Positions 7,788 to 15,628 of a stretch of 64,000 nt of DNA are shown here, one piece after another. Each line of letters starts with the position of its first letter. Position 1 is the first letter of the stretch. The notes under the pieces were generated by a model that was not told where the DNA came from, made no database searches, and saw only the letters and a program-made list of their open reading frames with translations. The position numbers and the translations under genes were made by a program. Origin of the DNA: Microcaldota archaeon (GTDB taxonomy: Archaea > Micrarchaeota > Micrarchaeia > Micrarchaeales > Micrarchaeaceae); NCBI GenBank assembly GCA_021828155.1, contig JAKAST010000001.1, positions 60,239 through 124,238 on the forward strand, read 5' to 3'.

Positions 7788-9005
7788 ATGGCCGAGCGGC
7801 TCCTTGTGCTGGCTGTTGACATAGACAACGACCTGTACCGCAAGGCGAAGAGGACCGGCCCCGTGATAGGGAAGGAGGCTAACGTGAAGGCCGCTACAGC
7901 CCTGGCTCTTGCAGACCCGCAGGACACTGACGCTAACACTATGTTCGAGGCAGTGCACAAGTACGAGGAGCTCAAGAAGGAGGGCCTCGATGTTGAGATT
8001 GCTACAATAACAGGCTCGGAGCGCGAGGGCTATGCCGCCGATGCCGAGCTCTCGAGGCAGCTGGACATGCTCCTCGACAGGCTCAAGGTCGATGCCTGCG
8101 TGCTGGTCACTGATGGCGCCAGCGACACCCGCGTGCTCCCAATACTCAAGACGCGCATAAAGGTAAACAGCGTGGACTTCGTGCGCATGAAGCAGGCCGA
8201 GCAGTTCGAGAATGCGTACTTCGCAGTGCTCGAGAAGCTCAAGGAGCCGCACTACGCGCGCATAGTGTTCGGCATACCCGCAGTGCTGCTGCTCCTATTC
8301 GCGATAAGCTACTACCTGAACTACGGGTGGCAGCTGCCCGTGGCGCTCATAGGCCTGTACCTCGTCATAAAGGGCTTCGGCCTCGAGGACGCGCTGGTAT
8401 CGTCATTCAAGGGCTTCGGCTTCAGCATAAGCCGGCTCAGCTTTCTGTTCTACGTGAGCGCTCTGCTATTCTTCTTCATAGGTCTTATATTGGGCTTCGG
8501 TGCCTTTGTGCATAATCCCGTATCAAACCAGCTGTCCAGGGACTCTTACGCAGTGCAGGGCTTCCTGCTTGTGTTCCCGATAAGCATAGGCCTGTACCTG
8601 ATAGGCCGCATAATGGACCTCGAGAACAGGCACATGCGCTACCGGGCCATAAACCAGGGCACGTACATAAGCTACTCCATAGTATCTCTTGCCATACTCT
8701 ACGTTCTTACGGAGTGGTTCATAGGCCAGATCTACTTCTGGCAGTTCCTGCTCTGGGTGGCTGTGCTCATAGTGATAGGCTACGGCATATCCATACTTAG
8801 CGGCATGGTGAAGAGGCATGCGGTGGAGCACTCCTCGCTGAAGAACAAGAGCGTCATAAACGACATAGGCGCTTACATAGGCAAGGTCACCAGCATAGAT
8901 CCGAAGCGTGGCGTCATGTCCGTGCGCACAGACTACGGCAGCACTATAAGCCTAGAGATCGACCGCATAAGCACCTCAGAGGCCGACCGCATCATAGTGC
9001 GCTGA
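7788..9005 (+). CDS. DUF373 family membrane protein
   Basis: 405 aa with a soluble N-terminal domain of about 150 residues containing LVLAVDIDNDLYRK, TGPVIGKEANVKAA and CVLVTDGASDTRVLP, followed by about six transmembrane segments (roughly residues 165-345) and a C-terminal soluble tail with a beta-rich segment. This is the archaeal DUF373 arrangement. The function is unknown; the N-terminal acidic motifs suggest metal or nucleotide binding (inference). It precedes rnp1 by 34 bases and may be transcribed with it. A TATA-like GGTATTTATTT lies about 30 bases upstream. Confidence 0.85.
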   Translation: MAERLLVLAVDIDNDLYRKAKRTGPVIGKEANVKAATALALADPQDTDANTMFEAVHKYEELKKEGLDVEIATITGSEREGYAADAELSRQLDMLLDRLKVDACVLVTDGASDTRVLPILKTRIKVNSVDFVRMKQAEQFENAYFAVLEKLKEPHYARIVFGIPAVLLLLFAISYYLNYGWQLPVALIGLYLVIKGFGLEDALVSSFKGFGFSISRLSFLFYVSALLFFFIGLILGFGAFVHNPVSNQLSRDSYAVQGFLLVFPISIGLYLIGRIMDLENRHMRYRAINQGTYISYSIVSLAILYVLTEWFIGQIYFWQFLLWVAVLIVIGYGISILSGMVKRHAVEHSSLKNKSVINDIGAYIGKVTSIDPKRGVMSVRTDYGSTISLEIDRISTSEADRIIVR

Positions 9006-9039
9006 CCACGCCTTCTTAGCCCGCCAGGGTGTCATATGC

Positions 9040-9357
9040 ATGCACAATACCGATAACATAGCGCTATACAACAACAGGAACATAGTGCTGCACGAACTCA
9101 TAGGTCTGAGGGTAAAGGTGATTAAGGGGCCTTATGCCGGAAGGCGCGGCTCCCTCAAAGGCACTGTCATAAACGAGACTAAGAACACGCTTGTCATAGA
9201 GACGCGCCACGGCGCCAAAACCGTGCCGAAGACCGGCAGCGTCTTCGCCTTCGATGTAGGCACTAAGAGCTTCGTAGTTGATGGCAAGGAGATAAGCTTC
9301 AGGCCCTACGAGCGCACCGAGAAGGCCCTCAAATTCTACAAGGCCCGGAGCGCATAG
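9040..9357 (+). CDS. rnp1: RNase P protein component 1 (Rpp29/Pop4)
   Basis: Protein subunit of archaeal RNase P, which matures tRNA 5' ends. The 105-aa protein has the Sm-like core: ELIGLRVKVIKGPYAGRRG, GTVINETKNTLVIET, KTVPKTGSVFAF and FVVDGKEISFRPYERTEK. Its position directly before uS17 is the conserved archaeal arrangement. The start is supported by a GGTG site (9028-9031) eight bases upstream. The usual uL29 and uS3 genes before it are missing here. Confidence 0.93.
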   Translation: MHNTDNIALYNNRNIVLHELIGLRVKVIKGPYAGRRGSLKGTVINETKNTLVIETRHGAKTVPKTGSVFAFDVGTKSFVVDGKEISFRPYERTEKALKFYKARSA

Positions 9358-9373
9358 TTTTTATATATTAATA
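9357..9373 (+). promoter_or_regulatory. TATA box of the ribosomal protein cluster
   Basis: An AT-only run GTTTTTATATATTAATA overlaps the end of rnp1 and predicts a start near 9395, leaving a leader of about 78 nt before the uS17 TTG start. A pyrimidine-rich segment (ACCTTTTGGTTTTTTG) lies in that leader. This implies the ribosomal genes have a promoter of their own, separate from rnp1. Confidence 0.6.
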
Positions 9374-9472
9374 CCCTCATACTAAACGCAAGCCATACCT
9401 TTTGGTTTTTTGCTTTGCTACGGCAGAATGTGCGGAAACTGCATCATGTCTGCTTTTCATGCAAGTGATTGA

Positions 9473-9769
9473 TTGGAATGCGAAGACCCTAAATGTCCGA
9501 TTCACGGCAGCCTCAAGACGCACGGCGGCGAGATAGAGGGCGTCGTCGTCAGCGACCGCGCTGCGAAAACCGTAATCGTCGAGAGGCCCTATACCACGTT
9601 CCTCAAGAAATACGAACGCTCGCTCAGGAAGACCTCGCGCATAGCCGCCTACAACCCTGCGTGCATAGGTGCGAAGACAGGCGACCGCGTGGTTATAGCC
9701 GGCACGAGGAAGCTCAGCAAGACAAAGGCGTTCGTGGTCACTAAGGTAATAGCTAGGGCGGTAACATGA
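9473..9769 (+). CDS. rps17: Ribosomal protein uS17
   Basis: 98-aa small-subunit protein that binds 16S rRNA. It shows ECEDPKCPIHG (paired cysteines typical of archaeal uS17), GVVVSDRAAKTVIVER and LSKTKAFVV. The reading frame requires a TTG start at 9473, because the codon just before it is a stop and no ATG is in frame; the nearby ATG at 9478 is out of frame. Archaeal relatives have about 10 extra N-terminal residues that are absent here. It overlaps uL14 by four bases (ATGA). Confidence 0.93.
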   Translation: MECEDPKCPIHGSLKTHGGEIEGVVVSDRAAKTVIVERPYTTFLKKYERSLRKTSRIAAYNPACIGAKTGDRVVIAGTRKLSKTKAFVVTKVIARAVT

Positions 9770-10164
9770 AGGGCTTGGCTACCAAGATATCGAAGAGCCT
9801 GGTTCCGGGCAGCATACTGACGTGCGCAGACAACAGCGGTGCCAAGACAATAATGATAATAAATAAGATCGGGAAGGCCGGCTCCCACAAGAGGCTCGCG
9901 TCCTCAGGCATAGGCGATGTGGTGCTGGCAAGCGTGAAGAGCGGCACTCCGCAATACATAAAGAAGAAGGTCCGCGCAGTCATAATCAGGCAACGCCAGC
10001 CGATGCGCAGGCCCTCAGGCATGCGCGTGAGGTTCGAGGACAACGCCGCAATACTTATAACGGATAGCGACCTGCCCGTAGCCACAGAGGTCAAGGGGGC
10101 CATGGCGCGCGAGGTTATAGAGCGCTACATCAAGCTGGCAGGCATAGCATCGAGGGTGGTATGA
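9766..10164 (+). CDS. rpl14: Ribosomal protein uL14
   Basis: 132-aa large-subunit protein at the subunit interface. It contains ILTCADNSGAKTIMIINKIG, GIGDVVLASVKSG, the KKVRAVIIRQR strand and MRVRFEDNAAILI. It overlaps both neighbours by ATGA-type junctions, indicating translational coupling. Confidence 0.96.
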   Translation: MKGLATKISKSLVPGSILTCADNSGAKTIMIINKIGKAGSHKRLASSGIGDVVLASVKSGTPQYIKKKVRAVIIRQRQPMRRPSGMRVRFEDNAAILITDSDLPVATEVKGAMAREVIERYIKLAGIASRVV

Positions 10165-10634
10165 TGATAAAGAGCAGCAAACCGCGCATGCAGAGGAAGT
10201 ACCGTTACACTGCGCCAATGCATGCGAGGCAGCATTTCCTGCACGTGCACCTGAGCAAGGAGGCGCGGCAGAAGCTCGGCATAAAGGCGAGGGCGGTGCA
10301 GGTGTCGAAGGGCGATACCGTCAAGATAATGAGCGGCTCAAAGAGGGGCACGACCGGCAAGGTCACGCGCGTAAGCCTGCGCACGGGCTCGCTCTACATA
10401 GACTCCTACAAGCGGAAAGATGCCAAGGGCAAGGAGCTAAGCGTGCCTGTAAGCGCAAGCAACGTGTACATAACCGACCTGAACCTGTCAGACAAGCTCA
10501 GGGTTTCGCGGCTGAAGCCGACCCAGCAGGCGCGCTCCGCTGCGCCAGCACAGAAGACAGTACCCGCGCCTAAGGCGGAGCAGACGGCCGAAAGCGCTGC
10601 AGTTGCAAGCGCAGAGAGTGATATTCATGGCTAA
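10161..10634 (+). CDS. rpl24: Ribosomal protein uL24 with Ala/Pro-rich tail
   Basis: 157 aa. The first 120 residues are the archaeal uL24 form: KYRYTAPMHARQHFLHVHLS, then the KOW segment VSKGDTVKIMSGSKRGTTGKV and YIDSYKRKDAKG. The final 35 or so residues form an Ala/Pro/Lys/Glu-rich, low-complexity extension ending in the codons that overlap the eS4 start; this may be a flexible rRNA-facing tail. The eS4 start lies eight bases before its stop. Confidence 0.93.
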   Translation: MMIKSSKPRMQRKYRYTAPMHARQHFLHVHLSKEARQKLGIKARAVQVSKGDTVKIMSGSKRGTTGKVTRVSLRTGSLYIDSYKRKDAKGKELSVPVSASNVYITDLNLSDKLRVSRLKPTQQARSAAPAQKTVPAPKAEQTAESAAVASAESDIHG

Positions 10635-11307
10635 CAAGGGAAACAAGAGGCATATGAAGAGCCTTCACGCTCCGCAGTACTACGGTGCGCACAGGAAGGA
10701 GTACGCATACGTGGCGAAGCAGAGCCCTGGCAGGCACACGCTGGGCAAGAGCGTGCCTCTAAGCACCGCGATTGTGCGGCTGGGCATCGCAGGCACTGCG
10801 GCAGAGGCCAGGCGCGCAATCAAGGAGGGAAAGGTTGCTGTCGGCGGCAAGCCGCGCCGCAGCCCGTCGTTCCCCGTGGGCATAAACGACATCATAGCCA
10901 TCAGGGGCGGGGCCAGTTACACTGTCTCAATCAATGAGCAGGGAAAGGTCTCTTTCAGTGATACCAGCGCAGACACGACGCACTACAAGGTCGTAGGCAA
11001 GTACAGGGCCAAGGGCGGCCGCATCATGGCGAGGCTGCATGATGGCACTGTGCTGGCGTTCAAGAACGCGAAGGATTTCGCAGTTGGCGATTCAGTGCTT
11101 GTCGACGCAAACATGGCGTTCAAGGGCGTCGTGCCGCTCAAGGAGGGCGCAGAGTGCTTCATAATAGACGGCGTGCACACAGGCACTAAGGGCAGGATAG
11201 CAGAGCTGAAGCCCGGCAACATGCACACCGGCGCCTCGGCCATAGTTGAGCAGGCCCAAGGCGAAAAGTTCGAGACGCTGGTAAGGAACATCATAGTGGT
11301 TGGCTGA
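10627..11307 (+). CDS. rps4e: Ribosomal protein eS4
   Basis: 226-aa archaeal/eukaryotic small-subunit protein. It begins MANKGNKRHMKSLHAP, contains an S4-like RNA-binding segment (VPLSTAIVRLGIAGTAAEAR, KVAVGGKPRR) and the C-terminal KOW-like region (FIIDGVHTGTKGRIAEL). The ATG at 10627 is preferred because eS4 proteins start with this basic MAxKGxKRH segment. Confidence 0.94.
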   Translation: MANKGNKRHMKSLHAPQYYGAHRKEYAYVAKQSPGRHTLGKSVPLSTAIVRLGIAGTAAEARRAIKEGKVAVGGKPRRSPSFPVGINDIIAIRGGASYTVSINEQGKVSFSDTSADTTHYKVVGKYRAKGGRIMARLHDGTVLAFKNAKDFAVGDSVLVDANMAFKGVVPLKEGAECFIIDGVHTGTKGRIAELKPGNMHTGASAIVEQAQGEKFETLVRNIIVVG

Positions 11308-11312
11308 TTGGA

Positions 11313-11846
11313 ATGGCAGAAGCAGTAAACGCTACAAATCCGATGCGCGAAGTAAGAATAGACAAGCTGGTCATAAATATAGGCAGCGGCAGCAATGACC
11401 AGCAGACCAACAATGCTAAGAAGCTTCTCGAGACAATAACAGGCGCGAGGCCCACATATGCGCTCGCCAAGAAGCGAAACCCAACGTTCAAGACATCGAA
11501 GGGCAGCAAGATAGGCGCGTTCGTGACATTGCGCGGCGCTCAGGCCACGCAGCTGCTGCCCAAGCTCTTCGCTGCGGTGGACAACCGCATAAGGCAGAGC
11601 TGCATAACCAACAATACAGTGAACTTCGGCATAAAGGAATACATAGATATAAGCGGCATAAAGTACGATCCAAGCATAGGCATGCTGGGCATGAACGTTA
11701 ACATATCATTCAGGAGGCCCGGCCTGAGGACGGAGCTCAAGAAGCGTGCGGCCGGCAGGATAAAGAGGAGCCACAGGGCCATAGGAAGGGAGGAGCTCGC
11801 CAAATATCTGGGCGAGCGTTTCAAGGTAGAGGTGCAGGGCGTATAA
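11313..11846 (+). CDS. rpl5: Ribosomal protein uL5
   Basis: 177-aa large-subunit protein that contacts 5S rRNA and the P-site tRNA. It shows MREVRIDKLVINIGSGSND, RPTYALAKKRNPTFK, KIGAFVTLRG, NFGIKEYIDISGIKYDP and GMLGMNVNISFRRPG. An ATG start at 11313 follows a TGATTGGA junction with eS4. Confidence 0.95.
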   Translation: MAEAVNATNPMREVRIDKLVINIGSGSNDQQTNNAKKLLETITGARPTYALAKKRNPTFKTSKGSKIGAFVTLRGAQATQLLPKLFAAVDNRIRQSCITNNTVNFGIKEYIDISGIKYDPSIGMLGMNVNISFRRPGLRTELKKRAAGRIKRSHRAIGREELAKYLGERFKVEVQGV

Positions 11847-11847
11847 C

Positions 11848-12006
11848 ATGAAGGTTAAGATAGAGGAGAAGTTCAAGGGCAAAGGGATGCGCAAGTGCAG
11901 GATATGCGGAGGCACCCGCGCCCTGATAAGGTCGCACAACCTCTACATATGCAGGAGGTGCTTCAGGGAGGTCGCCAAGGACCTAAACTTCAAGAAATAC
12001 GGATGA
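11848..12006 (+). CDS. rps14: Ribosomal protein uS14 (zinc type)
   Basis: A 52-aa protein. The zinc ribbon is C17-x2-C20-x14-C35-x2-C38 (CRICGG ... YICRRCFRE), followed by the typical KDLNFKKYG end. Its length and position between uL5 and uS8 match archaeal operons. The stop overlaps the uS8 start (GGATGATG). Confidence 0.95.
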   Translation: MKVKIEEKFKGKGMRKCRICGGTRALIRSHNLYICRRCFREVAKDLNFKKYG

Positions 12007-12392
12007 TGCTCATGGACAAGCTTGCCGAAGCAATAAACACAATAAAGACCAACGAGCGCGTGGGAAGGCGAGGGTGCAGCGTGCCCTCGACAAAGCTGGT
12101 GCGCGCAGTACTTGACATAATGCAGCGGAACGGCTACATAGAGGGCTATGCCGAGCGCTCGGAACGTTATACGCGCATGCTCGACGTGAAGCTCTCCAAC
12201 AAGATAAACAGCATCGGCGTTGTAAAGCCGAGGTATGCCCTATCAAAGCAGGACATACAGCGCTACGAAGAGCGCTACATACCGAGCAAGGACTTCGGTA
12301 TCCTCATAATATCAACACCGAAGGGCATGCTTACAAACCGCGACGCAAGGGCCGAGGCCGTGGGCGGCAGGCTTGTCGCATACATGTACTGA
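12003..12392 (+). CDS. rps8: Ribosomal protein uS8
   Basis: 129-aa small-subunit protein. It begins MMLMDKLAEAINTIKTNERV, continues with LVRAVLDIMQRNGYI and VKPRYALSKQDI, and closes with GILIISTPKGMLT. The first ATG (12003), overlapping the uS14 stop, gives the MxLxDxLA start typical of the family; 12006 and 12012 are possible. Confidence 0.95.
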   Translation: MMLMDKLAEAINTIKTNERVGRRGCSVPSTKLVRAVLDIMQRNGYIEGYAERSERYTRMLDVKLSNKINSIGVVKPRYALSKQDIQRYEERYIPSKDFGILIISTPKGMLTNRDARAEAVGGRLVAYMY

Positions 12393-12399
12393 TGATTCA

Positions 12400-12921
12400 A
12401 TGGAAGAGGTAGAGGTGCCCGCGGGCATCGAAATAAAGATCGAAGGCAGCAAGGTCATAACGAAGGGAGCCCTCGGCGTGAACGAACGCACATTCAACTC
12501 CTCGCTCCTCACAGTTGAGAAAGACGCGAAGTCGGTTAAGATAAGCACAGTCAGCGACAAGAAGCTAGCCAGGAAGGCCAGCCAGGCCACAGTGGCGCTC
12601 GCCAACGAGGTAAGGAGCGACATAACCGGAGTCACGAAGCACTTCGAGGTGCTCATGGAGGCTGTATATGCGCACTTCCCCATGACGCTCGAGGTAAAGG
12701 GCAACGAGCTGCTCATCAAGAACATGCTTGGCGAGCGCGCTCCCAGACGCGCTGCCATAGTCGGCGCGACAAAGGTCGCGGTCAAGGGCAAGGACGTCAG
12801 GGTGTACGGCACCAGGCTGGACGACGTCGGGCAGACCGCAGCAAACATACGCCAGGCGTGCAATGTGCGCAACAAGGACACGCGCGTCTTCCAGGACGGC
12901 ATATACTACCTTAGCGAGTGA
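12400..12921 (+). CDS. rpl6: Ribosomal protein uL6
   Basis: 173 aa. It begins MEEVEVPAGIEIKIEGSKV and continues with SDITGVTKHFEVLMEAVYAHFP, ELLIKNMLGERAPRRA and AANIRQACNVRNKDTRVFQDGIYYL across its two repeated domains. The ATG at 12400 matches the family start (short acidic lead into VPxGI). Upstream in-frame codons lie in the uS8 end. Confidence 0.94.
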   Translation: MEEVEVPAGIEIKIEGSKVITKGALGVNERTFNSSLLTVEKDAKSVKISTVSDKKLARKASQATVALANEVRSDITGVTKHFEVLMEAVYAHFPMTLEVKGNELLIKNMLGERAPRRAAIVGATKVAVKGKDVRVYGTRLDDVGQTAANIRQACNVRNKDTRVFQDGIYYLSE

Positions 12922-13310
12922 TGTTCATGGAATCCAAGCTCAAAGTTGCAAAGAAGCGCCATCCTAAATTCAACGTGCCTAACTACGGCGCCAAGAACAG
13001 GAAGCGCGTGCTGGAGCGCTGGCGCAAGCAGCGCGGCATAGACAACAAGAAGCGCATAAAGAAGTCTTTCACGGGTGCGGAGCCGACCATAGGCTACAGG
13101 AACCCGGAGGGGCTTAGGGGGCTGCGCGCCGACGGCAGGCGCTCTGTGCTGGTACACAGCGTAGGCGAGCTGCGCGAGCTCCTGGAGAACCCCGAGGACT
13201 CAGGCTTTGATGTGATGATCGCTGGCGCTGTCGGGGCGCGGAAGCGTGCCGCAATATCGGCGCTCGCGGCGCAGAACGGCATAAAGGTAACGAACGGTGG
13301 AACCGCATGA
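12918..13310 (+). CDS. rpl32e: Ribosomal protein eL32
   Basis: 130-aa archaeal/eukaryotic large-subunit protein. Visible: KKRHPKFNVPNYGAKNRK, WRKQRGIDNKKRIK, EPTIGYRNPEGLRGL and the C-terminal AGAVGARKRAAI. It overlaps uL6 by four bases. An ATG three codons downstream (12927) follows the same GATGTTCATG junction pattern and may be the true start. Confidence 0.94.
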   Translation: MMFMESKLKVAKKRHPKFNVPNYGAKNRKRVLERWRKQRGIDNKKRIKKSFTGAEPTIGYRNPEGLRGLRADGRRSVLVHSVGELRELLENPEDSGFDVMIAGAVGARKRAAISALAAQNGIKVTNGGTA

Positions 13311-13780
13311 GCATAAAGCTTACTAAAAGGATAGCGGCCTCGATCCTCGGCAGGGGCGAGAGCGCGGTGAGGATCAGCGCGCCCTCCATCGCCGATGCGA
13401 AGAAGGCTATAACGCGCGACGATGTGCGGGAGCTGATCAAGAGGGGCGCCATATACTCGGTAAAGGAGAAGCACAACATCAGCGCGTACGGCAAGGAGCT
13501 CTCGAAGAAGCGCCTCGCCGGAAGGAAGCGCGGCCCCGGAAGGAGGCACGGAACCTACAAGGCGCGTACAGGCATAACATACATGAAGAAGGTGCGCGCC
13601 CAGAGGCGCGTTTTGCTCCAGCTGAAGAGCGCTGGCACGATAAACAACGAGATGTTCAAGGGCTTCTACGCGCTGGTGAAGGGCGGCACATTCACAAGCA
13701 AGGCCACGCTACTCAATCACATAAAGAGCAAAGGCGTCGCGATAGACGACGAGTCATTCAACAAACTGAAGCATTCGTGA
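13307..13780 (+). CDS. rpl19e: Ribosomal protein eL19
   Basis: 157-aa all-helical large-subunit protein. It begins with LTKRIAASILGRGESAVRI, continues through LIKRGAIYSVKEKHNIS, and has a basic GRKRGPGRRHGTYKAR loop and LYRALVKGG-like C-terminal helices. It overlaps eL32 and uL18 by four bases each. Confidence 0.94.
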   Translation: MSIKLTKRIAASILGRGESAVRISAPSIADAKKAITRDDVRELIKRGAIYSVKEKHNISAYGKELSKKRLAGRKRGPGRRHGTYKARTGITYMKKVRAQRRVLLQLKSAGTINNEMFKGFYALVKGGTFTSKATLLNHIKSKGVAIDDESFNKLKHS

Positions 13781-14328
13781 TATTCATGAGGATAAGAAGG
13801 ATAAGACGCGTGAGGGCGCTGACGGACTACAAGAAGCGCGTGGCGCTGCTCAAGGGCAGGCTGCCCCGCGTTGTCGTGAGGAAGAGCAACAGGTCTGTGA
13901 CAGCGCAGCTTGTAGTTTATGAGCCTGACGGCGACAAGGTTGTCGCCAGTGCGAACTCGAGGGAGCTCAGGCAGCTCGGCTGGCTGCCAAGGAGCAACGT
14001 GCCAACCGCATACCTCACCGGCATGCTGCTGGCAACGAAGCCCAAGGCCAAGGGCGTAGGCAAGGTGGTGCTCGACACCGGCATAAGCAAGCCTGTCAAG
14101 TCGAACGTGCTGTTCGCCGCAGCGAAAGGGTGCGCGGACGGCGGCATGGAGCTCATAAACTCCATAGAGTTCGACCCTGGAAGGCTTGCGGGCAAGCACA
14201 TATCTGCGTATGCCGCATCTGCTGCGGGCAACGGAAAGATGTTTTCAGATTACAAAGATGCGGGCATAGACCCGGCCAAGATAGACGTCCTGTTCGAGGA
14301 CATAAAGAAAAAAATATCAGGCAAGTGA
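13777..14328 (+). CDS. rpl18: Ribosomal protein uL18
   Basis: 183-aa 5S rRNA-binding protein. It shows the RIRRVRALTDYKKRVALLKG start, RVVVRKSNRSVTAQLV, TAYLTGMLLATKPK and LDTGISKPVKSNVLFAAAKG. The start may be the ATG at 13786 after a TATTCATG junction. Confidence 0.93.
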   Translation: MIFMRIRRIRRVRALTDYKKRVALLKGRLPRVVVRKSNRSVTAQLVVYEPDGDKVVASANSRELRQLGWLPRSNVPTAYLTGMLLATKPKAKGVGKVVLDTGISKPVKSNVLFAAAKGCADGGMELINSIEFDPGRLAGKHISAYAASAAGNGKMFSDYKDAGIDPAKIDVLFEDIKKKISGK

Positions 14329-14332
14329 TTGA

Positions 14333-15001
14333 TTGCGCAGATTCACACCACGTAGGGAAAACGAAAAGGAGCGCTTCAACGTTGAGGCGTGGGAGCCTGC
14401 CACAGAGCTCGGCAAGGCGGTCAAGGCACGGCAGGTAACATCAATAGAGGAGATATTTGCATCGGGCAAGCGCATAGAGGAAGTTGGCATAGTTGACGCG
14501 CTCCTGCCCGAGATAAAGAGCGAGATAATAGACATAGCAAGCGTGCAGCGTATGACCAGGAACAACCGCAAGCAGAAGTTCAGGGTCACGGCTGTGGCGG
14601 GCGACGGTCATGGCCATGTAGGAGTAGGCGCTGCCAAGGACGTAGAGATAAGGGCAGCGATGGATTCTGCCATAAACGCGGCCAAGCGCAACATCGTGCC
14701 AGTATTGCTGGGCTGCGGCTCCTGGCAGTGCACCTGCGGGCAGCAGCACAGCCTCCCGTTCGCGGTCAAGGGCAAGTGCGGCGGAGTCACGGTGCTGCTC
14801 AAGCCGGCGCCAAGAGGTCTCGGCATAGTGGCCAGCGGTCCTATCAAGACCATGCTGGCGCTGGCGGGCGTCAAGGACGTGTGGAGCTTCTCAACAGGCA
14901 GGACGCGCACCAAGTACAACACGCTCATGGCGGTGCAGAACGCATTCGAGAACACAATCAGCATGAAGGGGCTGTCGGCGTCGAGCCTCGCGAAGCAGTA
15001 G
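14333..15001 (+). CDS. rps5: Ribosomal protein uS5, TTG start
   Basis: 222-aa small-subunit protein involved in decoding accuracy. It contains VVDALLPEI-like N-terminal helices, KQKFRVTAVAGDGHGHVGVG and LLKPAPRGLGIVAS with C-terminal KDVWSFSTGRTRTKYNT. The frame requires a TTG start at 14333 (TGATTG junction, like uS17), since the next methionine lies inside the domain. It is the last ribosomal gene here; uL30, uL15 and secY do not follow. Confidence 0.94.
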   Translation: MRRFTPRRENEKERFNVEAWEPATELGKAVKARQVTSIEEIFASGKRIEEVGIVDALLPEIKSEIIDIASVQRMTRNNRKQKFRVTAVAGDGHGHVGVGAAKDVEIRAAMDSAINAAKRNIVPVLLGCGSWQCTCGQQHSLPFAVKGKCGGVTVLLKPAPRGLGIVASGPIKTMLALAGVKDVWSFSTGRTRTKYNTLMAVQNAFENTISMKGLSASSLAKQ

Positions 15002-15033
15002 TTGTACCTTTAAGCATGCATAGGTTGACCAGG

Positions 15034-15056
15034 TTTTATAATAGTTAGCTAACTAT
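15034..15056 (+). promoter_or_regulatory. TATA box with adjacent 16-bp palindrome
   Basis: TTTTATAAT (15034-15042) is the probable TATA box of the ferredoxin gene. It overlaps a perfect palindrome, ATAGTTAGCTAACTAT (15041-15056), that lies between the TATA box and the expected transcription start. A protein bound there would block polymerase, so this looks like a repressor operator. Confidence 0.65.
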
Positions 15057-15085
15057 TGATTCCGTTAACAATCTTGGGTATTAAC

Positions 15086-15445
15086 ATGAAGGTTTGGGTC
15101 GATAAACCGCTGTGCACGGGCTGCCAGCACTGCAAGGACGTCTGCCCCGTTGCTGTATTCGAGATGAAGAGCAGGAAGGACATGGCTGCCGCAAATTCTG
15201 ACGTAGCGCCAGAAGAGCAGAAATGGAAGGGCACCAGCGATCCCGCAGTGGTGCAGAAGTGGAAGGACGTCCAGGACGGCCACAAGCACTTCGCCGACGA
15301 GAACGACGGCACGAGCGGCGGAATATCCGTTGCTGTGAACGGCGAGGCCTGCATACTCTGCCAGGCATGCCTGATACAGTGCGAGGGCGAGTGCATACAC
15401 ATAGTCGACGATACCGGCACAGAGTACAAGTCTATATACGCATAG
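15086..15445 (+). CDS. Ferredoxin-like protein, two 4Fe-4S clusters and an inserted segment
   Basis: 119-aa electron carrier. Cluster 1 is C10-x2-C13-x2-C16-x3-C20 followed by Pro; cluster 2 is C89-x2-C92-x2-C95-x3-C99, with a further C103 and no proline after the fourth cysteine. The two halves are separated by a hydrophilic segment of nearly 70 residues, far longer than in bacterial-type ferredoxins. The ATG at 15086 is used because the protein then begins with the usual short strand (MKVWVDKPLC). The promoter carries a palindromic operator, implying regulated expression. Its redox partner is not evident here. Confidence 0.85.
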   Translation: MKVWVDKPLCTGCQHCKDVCPVAVFEMKSRKDMAAANSDVAPEEQKWKGTSDPAVVQKWKDVQDGHKHFADENDGTSGGISVAVNGEACILCQACLIQCEGECIHIVDDTGTEYKSIYA

Positions 15446-15543
15446 ACTCCAAGCCGCATCTGAATTGTGCGAGAACCCGCGCCTGCTGTTGAGGGGCTGT
15501 GCTGGCTTTGTCCAAGCTCAAGGCACGCATGCCTATGGACTTC

Positions 15544-15564
15544 GCGGTGCGCGACACGCACCGC
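15544..15564 (+). terminator. GC-rich hairpin after the ferredoxin
   Basis: GCGGTGCG (15544-15551) pairs perfectly with CGCACCGC (15557-15564) around CGACA. It is followed by an AT-rich tail, TAATAACTTTC. It lies about 100 bases past the ferredoxin stop and about 65 before the helicase. It may be a terminator or RNA structure. Nothing else was recognised in 15446-15625. Confidence 0.4.
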
Positions 15565-15628
15565 TAATAACTTTCATGTCTTATTATGAGAGCCGCGGCA
15601 GCGCGGCCCGCGTTCTGGTGGTGGTATA

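Noticed and set aside
7236..8252. 338-codon frame across priS and the DUF373 gene
   Set aside because: It spans two genes antisense and its intergenic part has no promoter or ribosome-binding site.
15446..15580. tRNA or guide RNA after the ferredoxin
   Set aside because: Only one GC-rich hairpin is evident; there is no T arm, box C or box D.
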